Shown here piece by piece: positions 11,248-20,044 of a stretch of DNA of 64,000 bases. Source of the DNA: Qipengyuania sp. SS22. Its GTDB lineage: Bacteria; Pseudomonadota; Alphaproteobacteria; Sphingomonadales; Sphingomonadaceae. Positions within the stretch are counted from its first letter, which is position 1. The number at the start of each line of letters is the position of its first letter. The stretch lies in contig NZ_CP107048.1 of NCBI RefSeq assembly GCF_025736935.1, positions 992,001-1,056,000 on the forward strand, given 5' to 3'. Under the pieces are notes generated by a model. The model saw nothing but the letters and a program-made list of their open reading frames with translations. It had not been told where the DNA came from and made no database searches. The position numbers were made by a program, and so were the translations under genes.

Positions 11248-12134
11248 CACTCGGCATCCTTGCTCTTGGACGCGGGCTTGCGCTTGGCGCGGGGTTTGGT
11301 CTTCGGCTCGGTCGCGCTGGCGGTATCGGTGGTCTTGCCCTTGCGCTTGGCGCGTGCGGGCTGGTCCTCGGTCGGCTCGGGCGCAGGGGCCTCGTCGCCG
11401 CCGTCTTCCTCGGCCGGCGCGCCAGCGCTGACCTTGTCCGCGGCATGCTTGTCGGTCTTCTTGCCGGCACCGGTGTCCGAAGGCTTCTCGGTGGTCTTGG
11501 GATCGGCAACGGGCGGCGTCTCGGCCTTCTCGTCGCCCGGCAGGACATAGTCCGCGCCTTCCCACGGGCTCATGAAATCGAATTGCCGCAAGTCCTGCGC
11601 CAGCTCGACCGGCTCATAAACGACGCGCTTCTCGTCTTCGGAATAGCGCAGCTCGTGATAGCCGGTGAGCGGGAAGTCCTTGCGGAAAGGATGGCCTTCG
11701 AAACCGTAATCGGTGAGGATGCGGCGCAGGTCGGTATTGCCCGCGAACAGCACGCCGTACATGTCGAACACTTCGCGTTCGAGCCAGCCCGCATTGGGCC
11801 ACAGCGTGGTGACCGTGGGCACGGGCGTGTCCTCGGCCGCCGAACACTTCACCATCACGCGGTTGTTGGCGGTCAGCGACAGCAGCATGTAAACCACTTC
11901 GAACCGCTCCACGCGGCTGGGATAGTCGACACCGGCGATTTCCATCAGCTGCTGGTATTTGTGATCGTCGCGCAGGATGCGCAGCACGTCTTCGATGCTG
12001 TCGCGCTTCACGCTGAGCAGCAGCTCGCCATGTTCTTCATGCGCTTCGAGCAGGTGACCGCCCAGCGCATTGACGAGCGTATCCTTCAGCCCGTCAAGCT
12101 GGGTGAACCGGGGCGCGGAATGCAAAACGGACAT
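11247..12134 (-). CDS. nuoC: NADH-quinone oxidoreductase subunit C with long basic C-terminal tail
   Basis: This 30-kDa complex I arm subunit has 295 residues. The conserved domain, including [22 protein letters not shown] (split around residue 130) and [10 protein letters not shown] (147-156), ends near residue 200. About 95 residues of low-complexity sequence rich in Ala, Pro, Glu and Lys follow, with basic patches RAKRKGK and [12 protein letters not shown]. The usual protein has about 200 residues, so the tail is an extension. The start [10 protein letters not shown] is chosen because the open frame upstream lies within nuoB. Confidence 0.95.
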   Translation of the reverse strand: MSVLHSAPRFTQLDGLKDTLVNALGGHLLEAHEEHGELLLSVKRDSIEDVLRILRDDHKYQQLMEIAGVDYPSRVERFEVVYMLLSLTANNRVMVKCSAAEDTPVPTVTTLWPNAGWLEREVFDMYGVLFAGNTDLRRILTDYGFEGHPFRKDFPLTGYHELRYSEDEKRVVYEPVELAQDLRQFDFMSPWEGADYVLPGDEKAETPPVADPKTTEKPSDTGAGKKTDKHAADKVSAGAPAEEDGGDEAPAPEPTEDQPARAKRKGKTTDTASATEPKTKPRAKRKPASKSKDAE

Positions 12135-12139
12135 CGCCC

Positions 12140-12706
12140 CTACCTCTCGATCGTGCCAGCGCGGCGGATCTTCCGCTGCAGCTGCATCACGCCGTAAAGC
12201 AGCGCCTCGGCAGTTGGCGGGCACCCGGGCACATAGATATCGACCGGCACGATCCGGTCGCAGCCGCGCACGACGCTGTAGCTGTAATGGTAATAGCCGC
12301 CGCCATTGGCGCAGCTGCCCATCGAGATAACGTATTTCGGCTCCGACATCTGGTCGTAAACCTTGCGCAGCGCGGGCGCCATCTTGTTGCACAGCGTGCC
12401 GGCGACGATCATCACGTCGCTCTGGCGCGGCGAGGCGCGCGGGGCGACGCCGAAGCGCTCCATGTCATAGCGCGGCATATTGACGTGGATCATCTCGACC
12501 GCGCAGCAAGCGAGCCCGAAGGTCATCCACCATAGCGATCCCGTGCGCGCCCACTGGAACAGGTCCTCGGTGCTGGTGACGAGGAAGCCCTTGTCGTTCA
12601 CCTCGGTCTGGAGCGCATTGAAATAGTCGGCATCGGGCCGGCGGACATCGCCGCCTTGCGCCGCAGGCAAAGCCTCGGGCGGGGTAATGATCGTCGAATT
12701 GCTCAT
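12140..12706 (-). CDS. nuoB: NADH-quinone oxidoreductase subunit B
   Basis: This subunit carries the terminal cluster N2 that reduces quinone; it has 188 residues. The four ligands are visible: the tandem Cys67-Cys68 (GLACCAVEM), Cys132 ([10 protein letters not shown]) and Cys162 (VPGCPP). The ATG giving [10 protein letters not shown] starts one base after the nuoA stop. A more distal in-frame ATG would overlap nuoA extensively and is rejected. Confidence 0.97.
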   Translation of the reverse strand: MSNSTIITPPEALPAAQGGDVRRPDADYFNALQTEVNDKGFLVTSTEDLFQWARTGSLWWMTFGLACCAVEMIHVNMPRYDMERFGVAPRASPRQSDVMIVAGTLCNKMAPALRKVYDQMSEPKYVISMGSCANGGGYYHYSYSVVRGCDRIVPVDIYVPGCPPTAEALLYGVMQLQRKIRRAGTIER

Positions 12707-12707
12707 G

Positions 12708-13082
12708 TCATTCCCATTCCAGCGCGCCGACTTTCCAGGCGTAGGCCAGTCCGACCGCAAGTTCGCCAAGGAATATCATCATCGTGATCCAGCCCGGCCA
12801 ACCAGTCAGGTCGAGGCTGACTGCCCAGGGAAACAGGAAAGCCGCTTCGAGGTCGAAGATGATGAACAGGATGGCGATGAGGTAGAAGCGCACATCGAAC
12901 TGGCTGCGCGGATCCTCGAACGCGGGGAAGCCGCATTCATATTCGCTGTTCTTTTCCGCATCGGGCTGGTGCGTCCCGGTCAGGCGCGAGACGCCCATCG
13001 GGAGGAACACGAAGAGCGCCGACAGGCCGACGGCGACAAACAGAAAGATCAGGATTGGCAGGTATTGTTCGAGGTCGACCAC
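12708..13082 (-). CDS. nuoA: NADH-quinone oxidoreductase subunit A
   Basis: This three-helix membrane subunit is the first gene of the operon, 124 residues. The conserved segment [20 protein letters not shown] (about 48-67) contains the mobile-loop cysteine. Translation starts with GTG, with AGGA about nine bases upstream. Together with nuoJ, nuoK and nuoL it is one of four GTG-initiated genes in the operon. Confidence 0.96.
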   Translation of the reverse strand: MVDLEQYLPILIFLFVAVGLSALFVFLPMGVSRLTGTHQPDAEKNSEYECGFPAFEDPRSQFDVRFYLIAILFIIFDLEAAFLFPWAVSLDLTGWPGWITMMIFLGELAVGLAYAWKVGALEWE

Positions 13083-13119
13083 GAATGATTCCTAAGGCGT
13101 CAGGCTTGGTTCGCGCCCG

Positions 13120-13205
13120 CCTCTAGGCCGCTCGCCCAGATGGTGCAAGGGTGCAGAAATGCGAACAATTCGCAACAAAACCGCGTCATGCGGCGCACCC
13201 TTGCA
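13120..13205 (-). promoter_or_regulatory. Candidate nuo promoter with flanking inverted repeat
   Basis: The nuoA upstream gap (13083-13213) has an 11-base perfect inverted repeat, TGCAAGGGTGC at 13144-13154 and GCACCCTTGCA at 13195-13205. Inside it is a second short palindrome, GCGAA-CAA-TTCGC (13161-13173). On the minus strand TTGCAC (13143-13148), 17 bases and TAGAGG (13120-13125) form a weak sigma70-like promoter whose -35 box overlaps one repeat arm. No U-tract follows, so a terminator for the upstream dehydrogenase gene is less likely than an operator or structured DNA. Confidence 0.35.
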
Positions 13206-13213
13206 GACACCCG

Positions 13214-14644
13214 CTATTTCATCATCGATTTGACCGCTTTTTCGGTTGCCGGGCCATAGGGCGGCTTGAATCCACCCAGTTTGGCTACGTCGATTTTGGG
13301 CTGTGTATAGAAGCTGCGCGCATGGCTGAATTCGCGGAAGCCCTCGACCCCGTGATAGCTGCCCATGCCGCTTGGTCCGACCCCGCCGAAGGGCAGGTCT
13401 TCCATCGATACGTGGAAGATCACATCGTTGACGGTCACGCCGCCGCTGATCGTCTTGGTCAGCACCTTTTCGCGCTCGTCCGAATCCTGCCCGAAATAAT
13501 ACAGACCGAGCGGGCGATCGTGCTCGTTCACGTAATCGATCGCCTCGTCGATATGGCCATAGGTCTTCACCGGCAGGACCGGACCGAAGATTTCCTCCTG
13601 CATCGCCTTCATGTCGTCGGTGACGTTCTTGAGGATCGTCAACGGCATCTTGCGCGCATTGGTGTTGGAGAAATCCTCGTTCCCAGGATTGACCTCGATC
13701 ACCTCGGCACCCTTGTCGCGCGCATCGGCGACGAGGTCCTGCAGGCGGTCGAAATGACGATCGGTGACGACGCTGGCGTAATCCTCGTTATCGAGCAGCG
13801 TGGGATACATATTGGCCGTTCCCCGCCACACGCCGTGGATCGCCTCGTCCTGCTTGCTTTCGGGGACATACAGGTAGTCGGGCGCGAGGCAGATCTGGCC
13901 TGCATTGAGCATCTTGCCCAGCGCGACGCGCTCGCCCGCCTTGGCGAAATCGGCGCTCTCGCCGAGGAACACCGGGCTCTTGCCGCCCAGTTCGAGCGTG
14001 ACCGGCACGAGGTTCTTCGACGCCGATTCCATCACCTTGCGACCGGTCGCGGTCGAGCCGGTGAAGATCAGGTGGTCGAACGGCAGTTCGCTGAACGCCG
14101 CCGCAACTTCGGGACCGCCGGTGAACACCGCGCATTCGTCGGGGGTGAAATATTCCCCAATCAGTTCCTTGGTCAGCAGGCTGGTCTTCTCGGTGAACTC
14201 GCTCGGCTTGATCATCGCGCGATTGCCCGCGGCGAAAATCTGCATCAGCGGGCCGAAGCTGAGATTGACGGGGAAGTTCCACGGGCTGAGGATGCCCACC
14301 ACGCCCTTTGGTTCGTAGCGCACCTCGGCCTTGGCGCCGAGCAGGCCCAGCGGGAACTGCACGTGGCGTTTGTCGGCCCGCGACCACTTGTCCATGTGCT
14401 TGAGACAATATTTGCCGAAATTCACCGTGCCCGCGATATCGGTGATCATCGACTGATGCGGCGAGCGATTCCCGAAATCGGCGGCCATCACCTTGCACAG
14501 ATCGTCGGCATGATCCGTGAGCAGCTTCATCGCGCGCTCGATCCGGTCCTTGCGCAGCGCCATCGGCTCGGGGCGCATCTGGTGGTGTGCGGCGCGCTGC
14601 TTGCGCAAAACGGCTTCCATTTCGCTTGTCCGGTCGTCCGCCAT
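13214..14644 (-). CDS. Aldehyde dehydrogenase, coniferyl-aldehyde dehydrogenase type
   Basis: This NAD(P)-dependent enzyme oxidises aldehydes to acids; it has 476 residues. The oxyanion Asn123 (PWNFP), general base Glu218 (LELGGKSP) and nucleophile Cys252 (AGQICLAPDY) are in place. The short form without the usual 500-residue extension, and the CLAPDY context, resemble coniferyl aldehyde dehydrogenases and fatty-aldehyde dehydrogenases. The substrate cannot be read from sequence. The start MADDRTSEM follows GGAGAGA closely; an ATG-type codon 27 bases upstream is possible but has a poorer site. It is divergent from the thiolase gene. Confidence 0.9.
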   Translation of the reverse strand: MADDRTSEMEAVLRKQRAAHHQMRPEPMALRKDRIERAMKLLTDHADDLCKVMAADFGNRSPHQSMITDIAGTVNFGKYCLKHMDKWSRADKRHVQFPLGLLGAKAEVRYEPKGVVGILSPWNFPVNLSFGPLMQIFAAGNRAMIKPSEFTEKTSLLTKELIGEYFTPDECAVFTGGPEVAAAFSELPFDHLIFTGSTATGRKVMESASKNLVPVTLELGGKSPVFLGESADFAKAGERVALGKMLNAGQICLAPDYLYVPESKQDEAIHGVWRGTANMYPTLLDNEDYASVVTDRHFDRLQDLVADARDKGAEVIEVNPGNEDFSNTNARKMPLTILKNVTDDMKAMQEEIFGPVLPVKTYGHIDEAIDYVNEHDRPLGLYYFGQDSDEREKVLTKTISGGVTVNDVIFHVSMEDLPFGGVGPSGMGSYHGVEGFREFSHARSFYTQPKIDVAKLGGFKPPYGPATEKAVKSMMK

Positions 14645-14656
14645 TGCTCTCTCCGT

Positions 14657-14685
14657 TTGATATTGCTGCAACGCAGCACTAGATT
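14657..14685 (+). promoter_or_regulatory. Candidate thiolase promoter with operator-like palindrome
   Basis: TTGATA (14657-14662) and TAGATT (14680-14685) are separated by exactly 17 bases and face the thiolase gene. The spacer contains the palindrome TGCTGC-AAC-GCAGCA (14664-14678). A protein bound there would block the promoter and could also affect the divergent dehydrogenase gene, whose start codon is 13 bases away. This is a pattern-based prediction only. Confidence 0.5.
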
Positions 14686-14748
14686 ATGGGCCACACAATA
14701 GGTCGCCATTGGCAACCGATATTCCAGAACCGAAGGACATACACAAGC

Positions 14749-15945
14749 ATGACCCAGTTCAGCGCATCCGATCCCGTCGTCATCCTGTCTTACGCCCGTA
14801 CTCCGATGGGCGGCATGCAGGGCGCGCTCGCCGATGTTTCCGCCACCGATCTCGGGGCCACGGCAGTGAAGGCGGCGGTCGAACGTTCGGGGGTACCGGT
14901 GGACAGTTTCGACCGTACCTACATGGGCTGCGTCCTTCCCGCCGGGCTTGGCCAGGCCCCTGCCCGTCAGGCATCGATCAAGGCAGGCCTGCCCAAGTCG
15001 GTGCAGGCGACCACGGTTAACAAGGTCTGCGGCAGCGGCATGCAGACCGTCATCATGGGTGCCGAAGCGCTCGCCAGCGGGACGGTGGACTATGTCGTCG
15101 CGGGCGGGATGGAGAGCATGACCAATGCGCCCTACCTGCTCAAGAAGCACCGCAGCGGCGCGCGGCTCGGCCATGACACCGCCTATGACCACATGTTCCT
15201 CGACGGGCTGGAAGACGCTTATGAGGAAGGCCGTGCGATGGGCACCTTCGCCCAGTGCACCGCCGACGAATACCAGATCACCCGCGAAGAGATGGACGAC
15301 TATTCCATCGAATCGCTGCGCCGCGCGAATGCCGCAATCGACAGCGGCGCTTTTGCCGACGAAGTCGTGCCGGTCACCTTCTCGACCCGCAAGGGCGAGG
15401 TCACGGTCGAGCATGACGAGCAACCCGGCAAGGGCCGCCCCGACAAGATTCCGCAGCTGCGCCCGGCCTTCGCCAAGGACGGCACGATTACCGCTGCGAC
15501 CTCCTCCTCGATTTCCGATGGCGCCGCCGCTGTCGTGCTGGCGCGCGACAGTGTCGCCAAGGCCAACGGCCAGCAGCCGGTCGCAAAGATCGTCGCCATG
15601 GCCGCGCATGCCCAGGAACCCGCGCAGTTCACCGTCGCCCCCATCGGCGCGATCGAGAAGGTGCTCGAAAAGGCCGGCTGGACCGCCGATGAAGTCGAGC
15701 TGTGGGAAGTCAACGAAGCCTTCGCCTGCGTCGCCATGTTCGCCATGCGCGACATCGGCATCCCGCACGACCGGATCAACATCAATGGCGGCGGCACTGC
15801 GCTGGGCCACCCGATCGGTGCCAGCGGGACGCGTATCCTCGTCACGCTGCTCAATGCGCTCAAGCAGCAGGGCAAGACGCGCGGCATCGCCAGCCTGTGC
15901 ATTGGCGGCGGTGAAGCCACCGCAGTCGCGGTCGAGCTCGTCTAG
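14749..15945 (+). CDS. Acetyl-CoA C-acyltransferase (thiolase)
   Basis: This thiolase condenses or cleaves acyl-CoA and 3-ketoacyl-CoA; it has 398 residues, the normal length. The acylated Cys94 lies in VNKVCGSGM, His354 in GGGTALGHPIG, and the second catalytic Cys384 in CIGGGEA. Features are closer to biosynthetic acetyl-CoA acetyltransferases than to long-chain enzymes, but the two are hard to separate. The ATG at 14749 is preceded by AAGGA at a rather long spacing; an in-frame codon 63 bases upstream would place the start inside the promoter. Confidence 0.93.
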   Translation: MTQFSASDPVVILSYARTPMGGMQGALADVSATDLGATAVKAAVERSGVPVDSFDRTYMGCVLPAGLGQAPARQASIKAGLPKSVQATTVNKVCGSGMQTVIMGAEALASGTVDYVVAGGMESMTNAPYLLKKHRSGARLGHDTAYDHMFLDGLEDAYEEGRAMGTFAQCTADEYQITREEMDDYSIESLRRANAAIDSGAFADEVVPVTFSTRKGEVTVEHDEQPGKGRPDKIPQLRPAFAKDGTITAATSSSISDGAAAVVLARDSVAKANGQQPVAKIVAMAAHAQEPAQFTVAPIGAIEKVLEKAGWTADEVELWEVNEAFACVAMFAMRDIGIPHDRININGGGTALGHPIGASGTRILVTLLNALKQQGKTRGIASLCIGGGEATAVAVELV

Positions 15946-16017
15946 ACGGGCACCGCTTTTCAGGGCACTTCCCCAGGCAGCGCGTTTTGGCGCGCCCGCA
16001 AATAAGGGGAAGTGTCC

Positions 16018-16446
16018 ATGAAGAAATTTGCCATCATCGCGGCCTGCGCCGCGCTTGCCGCCTGCGGTTCGAACGAGGCCGAAGAGCCGATCGAACCGGT
16101 CGACACGGAAGAAACCACGCTCGACAGCACTGCCACCGGCGACATGACCGGGACCTATGAAGTCCAGCTGGCCGACGGCAGTGTCACCATCCAGACGATC
16201 AACGCCGACGGCACCTATGCCGAGGCCACGCCCGATGGTACCCGCACCGGCGGCGGCACCTGGCGTGCGGACGACGACGGCGCGATGTGCTTCGATCCCG
16301 AAGGCGATACCGCCGAGGAATGCTATACCGGTGGCGCGCCGGGCGAAGACGGGGCTTTCGAAATGCGCGAGGAAGACGGCACCGTCCAGTCGACCGTGCG
16401 CAAGGTAGAAGCGCAGGCCGAAGCCGCGATGGCCCCCGCCGAATAA
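16018..16446 (+). CDS. Small acidic lipoprotein
   Basis: This is a 142-residue predicted lipoprotein of unknown function. The signal sequence ends in LAAC with Cys16. The mature part is strongly acidic (Glu, Asp, Thr-rich, residues 20-45). It then carries a small domain with GTYEVQLADGSVTIQTINADGTY, a pattern of repeated beta strands, and two cysteines. A good AAGGGGA site lies seven bases before the ATG. It follows the thiolase by 72 bases and may be co-transcribed with it. Confidence 0.8.
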   Translation: MKKFAIIAACAALAACGSNEAEEPIEPVDTEETTLDSTATGDMTGTYEVQLADGSVTIQTINADGTYAEATPDGTRTGGGTWRADDDGAMCFDPEGDTAEECYTGGAPGEDGAFEMREEDGTVQSTVRKVEAQAEAAMAPAE

Positions 16447-16466
16447 ACTATCGTTCTCAAATCGAC

Positions 16467-16491
16467 AGGGCGGGCCCCGCGGGTCCGCCCT
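16467..16491. terminator. Hairpin between convergent genes
   Basis: AGGGCGGGCC (16467-16476), loop CCGCG and GGTCCGCCCT (16482-16491) form a ten-base-pair hairpin with one G-T pair, in the 65-base gap between two convergent genes. There is no clear T-run on either side. It fits a bidirectional terminator of the GC-rich alphaproteobacterial kind, with moderate certainty. Confidence 0.6.
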
Positions 16492-16511
16492 GATCGGTTA
16501 GGTCTGGCGGT

Positions 16512-16979
16512 TCACGGTTCGCCCGCACCCCACAGACGCGTCTCGGAGATCAGCCCGAAGCGTTCGCCCACGGCAAATTCGCACCAGCCTTCGTCGCAGT
16601 CGCCCAGTACACCGACCACGCCCGGCTCGACACGCCATTTGAGCTCGGCATCCTCGCTGTCGCTGGCACGCAGATCGGCCATTCCGTCGCCGATCACAAT
16701 GGCACCGCGATCGGGGCTGAGCAGGCGCGCAACGACCCATCCGCGGGTGCCGTCCGGATCCTCGATCAGCCGCCAGCCTTCCATCAGCCGCACGACCTTC
16801 ACCGGCAGGCCGGGCCGGCGGTAGACCCAGTCGATCTTGTAATCGGCGCTGGGGCCAACCCGCATGTTGAGCACGCTGGCGCGGATGGTCGCCCAATAGG
16901 GCGTTTCGCGCTCCTGCGCCCTCGCCGTCCCGGTGATTCCGGCGAGCAGCAGGAAGAGTATGAAAAGCCGTGTGAACAT
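16512..16979 (-). CDS. Exported SH3-domain protein
   Basis: This is a 155-residue protein with a cleavable signal peptide (about 1-22, ending ARA-QE). Two SH3-like repeats follow. The first contains SVLNMRVGPSADYKIDWVY and GWRLIEDPDGTRGWV; the second contains a weaker RVEPGVVGVLGDCDEGWCEF. Bacterial SH3 modules of this kind usually bind cell-wall peptide or act in periplasmic complexes; the partner here is unknown. It is transcribed alone, convergent with the lipoprotein gene. Confidence 0.8.
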   Translation of the reverse strand: MFTRLFILFLLLAGITGTARAQERETPYWATIRASVLNMRVGPSADYKIDWVYRRPGLPVKVVRLMEGWRLIEDPDGTRGWVVARLLSPDRGAIVIGDGMADLRASDSEDAELKWRVEPGVVGVLGDCDEGWCEFAVGERFGLISETRLWGAGEP

Positions 16980-17087
16980 GCGCGCCTGAATCGGGGATCA
17001 CGCGCAAACAGTCAACGCCGTTAACGGGGCAATTCCCGTCCGAATCCTTGACCGCTCCCCTCCGCGCGTCCTAGCGCTTCTGCCCGC

Positions 17088-18104
17088 ATGGAAAGCACCG
17101 ACACCCGCCCCGCCAAACGTCTCGAGCGCACGCCGCGCGTTTTCGTCACGCGCCATCTGATGCCCTCCGTCGAGGAGCGGATGAGCGAGCTGTTCGATGT
17201 CCGCCTCAACGCCGCGGATGTGCCGCTGACGCGCGACCAATTGGTCGCCGCGATGCAGGACTGCGATGTGCTTGTCCCCACCGTTACCGACCGGATCGAC
17301 GCCGAGATGATCGCGAGCGCGGGCAAGGACCTCGGGCTAATTGCCAATTTCGGCGCGGGGACCGAGCATCTTGACCTGCAAGCCGCCGCAGATCGCCATA
17401 TTCTCGTCACCAACACGCCGGGTGTCTTCACCGACGACACCGCCGATCTCACGATGGCCGGCATCATCGGCGTGCCGCGCCGTATCCGCGAAGGTGTAGA
17501 GCTTATCCGCAGCGGCAAATGGACCGGCTGGACGCCAACCGCACTGCTCGGGACCAAGCTCGCGGGCAAGGTGCTCGGCATCGTCGGCATGGGGCGGATC
17601 GGCCAGGCGGTGGCACATCGCGCGCGCGCCTTCGGGTTGGAGATCGCGTATCATAACCGCAAGCGGCTCCCCGAAGCGGTCGAGCGGATGTTCCAGGCGC
17701 GCTGGGTGGATAGCCTCGACGGGTTGATGGGCGAAGCGGATATCCTCTCGCTCCACTGCCCTTCCGGACCCAATACACATCACATGATCGACGCGCGCCG
17801 GATCGCCCTGATGAAGGACGGGGCAAGCCTGATCAACACCGCGCGTGGTGATCTGGTCGAGCAGGAGGCGCTGGTGGCAGCGCTCGACAGCGGCAAGCTC
17901 GCCGGAGCCGGGCTCGACGTCTATCCCGACGAACCCCATGTCGACGAACGCCTGATCCGCCACCCCAACGTGATGACCCTCCCCCATATCGGCAGCGCCA
18001 CACGTGAAGGCCGCGAAGACAGCGGCCTCAAGGTCATCGCCAACATCCGCATGTGGGCCGACGGTCACAGGCCGCCCGACCAAGTGCTCTCGGGCCTGGA
18101 CTGA
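17088..18104 (+). CDS. D-2-hydroxyacid dehydrogenase (glyoxylate/hydroxypyruvate reductase type)
   Basis: This NAD(P)H-dependent enzyme interconverts 2-oxoacids and D-2-hydroxyacids in the cytoplasm; it has 338 residues. The Rossmann motif GMGRIG is at 167-172. The catalytic triad is Arg253 (NTARGDLV), Glu282 (YPDEP) and His300 (LPHIGSAT). The overall pattern resembles glyoxylate reductases of alphaproteobacteria; the real substrate is uncertain. The N-terminal 15 residues before PRVFVTR are poorly conserved, so a slightly later start is possible. Confidence 0.9.
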   Translation: MESTDTRPAKRLERTPRVFVTRHLMPSVEERMSELFDVRLNAADVPLTRDQLVAAMQDCDVLVPTVTDRIDAEMIASAGKDLGLIANFGAGTEHLDLQAAADRHILVTNTPGVFTDDTADLTMAGIIGVPRRIREGVELIRSGKWTGWTPTALLGTKLAGKVLGIVGMGRIGQAVAHRARAFGLEIAYHNRKRLPEAVERMFQARWVDSLDGLMGEADILSLHCPSGPNTHHMIDARRIALMKDGASLINTARGDLVEQEALVAALDSGKLAGAGLDVYPDEPHVDERLIRHPNVMTLPHIGSATREGREDSGLKVIANIRMWADGHRPPDQVLSGLD

Positions 18105-18108
18105 GCCG

Positions 18109-18567
18109 TTAGAGCGCCAATTCGTAGAAGATATTGAACTGCGTTTCGGCATAGTCGCCGAACGGCGCGCAGCGCGTGAAACCGTTGCGAAGATAAAGCC
18201 GGTTGGCGGGTTCGAAAGTTTCACCCGTGCCCGTTTCCAACAGCAAACGGCGATAGCCGCGCTCCCGCGCGATGGTGACGATGTGGTCGAGCAGTACCTG
18301 CCCCACCCCCCGACGGAGCGCGCTATCGGCGGTGCGCATCGACTTGATTTCACCTTCGCTCGGCGAGAGTTCGAACAAGGCGCCAACCCCCAGCAAGGTA
18401 TCGGCGTCGCGCGCCTCAAGCACAGTCGCAGCGGCGCCTTCTAGCCCGCTCAGGTCGAGCGCGAACGATGTTCCCGGCGGTGAAGCATCGTACATCCGTT
18501 GCTGGTGCAGAGTGATGAGGCTGCGAATATCATCATCGGCCAAGTCGGCGACTGAAACCTGCACCAT
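18109..18567 (-). CDS. GNAT-family N-acetyltransferase
   Basis: This is a 152-residue acetyl-CoA-dependent acetyltransferase of unknown substrate. The acetyl-CoA-binding segment appears as SALRRGVGQVLLDHIVTIARERG, followed by the strand RLLLETG and the helix/strand NRLYLRNGFTR typical of GNAT motifs A and B. It ends four bases from the convergent dehydrogenase gene. It follows the nitronate monooxygenase gene by 65 bases and may belong to that transcript. Confidence 0.85.
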   Translation of the reverse strand: MVQVSVADLADDDIRSLITLHQQRMYDASPPGTSFALDLSGLEGAAATVLEARDADTLLGVGALFELSPSEGEIKSMRTADSALRRGVGQVLLDHIVTIARERGYRRLLLETGTGETFEPANRLYLRNGFTRCAPFGDYAETQFNIFYELAL

Positions 18568-18632
18568 CTCTCGCCCCTAACCTGCCTTCCCCCGCACCAA
18601 ATTTCGCCGCCGGAAGGGAAACGCTCCGGCGA

Positions 18633-20039
18633 TCAATCCCCCGTCAGGATCCGCTCGACCAGTTCCTGCACCGTCGGGGTGTAGTTGTTCGAATAGAACG
18701 GGTCCTGCTTGAAGCGGTAAGCCGCGTGGCCGGCGAAGGCGAGATTCTCGTCCGGGTCGCCGCCATGCGCGATGTCCTGCAGCGTCTTCTGGATGCAGAA
18801 GCTGCGCGGGTCGGCGAGCCGGCCGGTGGTGTGGTTGTCGTGATCCTTCCAGCTGGAAAACTGGCAGTGCGACAGGCAGCCCATGCAGGCCTGCTGGTCG
18901 GCGCGGATTTGCTCCGCGCTTTCGGGCGTGGCGAAAACCACCGTGTCGTCGGGCGTCTTGAGCGCCTCGGTGAAGCCTTCGTGCATCCACGCCTGCGCCT
19001 TGCGCTGGTCGCCGGGATGGACGAAGAAATATTTCGCCTTGCCGTGATCGGCGAGCGGGATCGTGCCCTCTTCCTCGTCGCGCTTGAAGATCGGGATCTG
19101 GCGTTCGCTGCGATGCATCAGATCGTAGAGGAACGGCGTCTTCACCGCGCTCGAATAGAAGCCGGTGGGGCTGAACTTGTGCAGCAGCACATCGCCCGGC
19201 TCGACGGTGCGCAGCATGTCCTTCCACACATTGGGGATCGGGCTTTCCTGCGTCAGCAGCGGGCGGGTGCCGAACTGGAACATGATCTTGCCCAGCTCGG
19301 GATTGCCGATCCAGTCGTTCCATTCGCGCAGGAACCACACGCCGCCGGCCATGACGATGGCGGTGTCTTCGGACACGCCTTCCTTGCGCATGGTCTCGCG
19401 CAGCGCGGCAACCCGCGGATAGGGATCTTCGGGCTTGGTCGGGTCTTCGGCATTGGACAGGCCGTTGTGGCCGCCCGCCAGCCAGGGGTCTTCATAGACC
19501 ACCGCCGCCATCAGGTCGGGGACCTTGGAATAGCTGCGCTTCCACAACGCGCGGAAGGCGCGCGCCGAGCTGACGATGGGCAGGTAATGGACGTTATGCT
19601 TCGCCGCGATTTCCGCGAGCTTGTAAGGCATGCCCGCGCCGCAGGTGACGCCGGTAACGAGCCCGGGGCAGTTTTCGAGGATGCCTTCGAGGACCTGCTG
19701 CGCGCCGCCCATTTCCCACAGCACATTGATGTTGATCGCGCCCTTGCCGCCCGAAATCTCGTGCGCACGGCGGACCTGTTCGGTGCCGCCCTCGATGCCG
19801 TAGCGGACCAGTTGCTCGAAGCGCTCGACCCGCGTCGCCTGCGGGTAGATCTGCGGAATCGGCAGGCCGTCTTCGTCATAGCTGTCGGCATTGACCGCAC
19901 TGACGGTACCGATGCCGCCAGCGGCGGCCCAGGCGCCCGAACTCATGTGATTGGTAGCGGAAACACCCTTGCCGCCTTCGACCAGCGGCCAGACTTCCTT
20001 GCCGCCATAGCTGATCGGCTCGAGACCCTTGAAACTCAT
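18633..20039 (-). CDS. Nitronate monooxygenase / 2-nitropropane dioxygenase-like FMN protein
   Basis: This is a TIM-barrel FMN enzyme of 468 residues, related to nitronate monooxygenases and FabK-type reductases. The family core includes GVTCGAGMPYKLAEIA and the phosphate-binding region near MAGGVWFLREW. The protein is about 100 residues longer than ordinary nitronate monooxygenases. The extra C-terminal part contains Cys385, Cys388 and Cys392 (CMGCLSHC), which could bind an iron-sulfur cluster or zinc. It starts five bases after the methyltransferase gene and is probably in its operon. The substrate is unknown. Confidence 0.8.
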   Translation of the reverse strand: MSFKGLEPISYGGKEVWPLVEGGKGVSATNHMSSGAWAAAGGIGTVSAVNADSYDEDGLPIPQIYPQATRVERFEQLVRYGIEGGTEQVRRAHEISGGKGAININVLWEMGGAQQVLEGILENCPGLVTGVTCGAGMPYKLAEIAAKHNVHYLPIVSSARAFRALWKRSYSKVPDLMAAVVYEDPWLAGGHNGLSNAEDPTKPEDPYPRVAALRETMRKEGVSEDTAIVMAGGVWFLREWNDWIGNPELGKIMFQFGTRPLLTQESPIPNVWKDMLRTVEPGDVLLHKFSPTGFYSSAVKTPFLYDLMHRSERQIPIFKRDEEEGTIPLADHGKAKYFFVHPGDQRKAQAWMHEGFTEALKTPDDTVVFATPESAEQIRADQQACMGCLSHCQFSSWKDHDNHTTGRLADPRSFCIQKTLQDIAHGGDPDENLAFAGHAAYRFKQDPFYSNNYTPTVQELVERILTGD

Positions 20040-20044
20040 AAATT

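Noticed and set aside
17018..17027. Palindrome CCGTTAACGG before the D-2-hydroxyacid dehydrogenase gene as an operator
   Set aside because: A ten-base palindrome alone is expected by chance in this length and no promoter was convincingly placed next to it.
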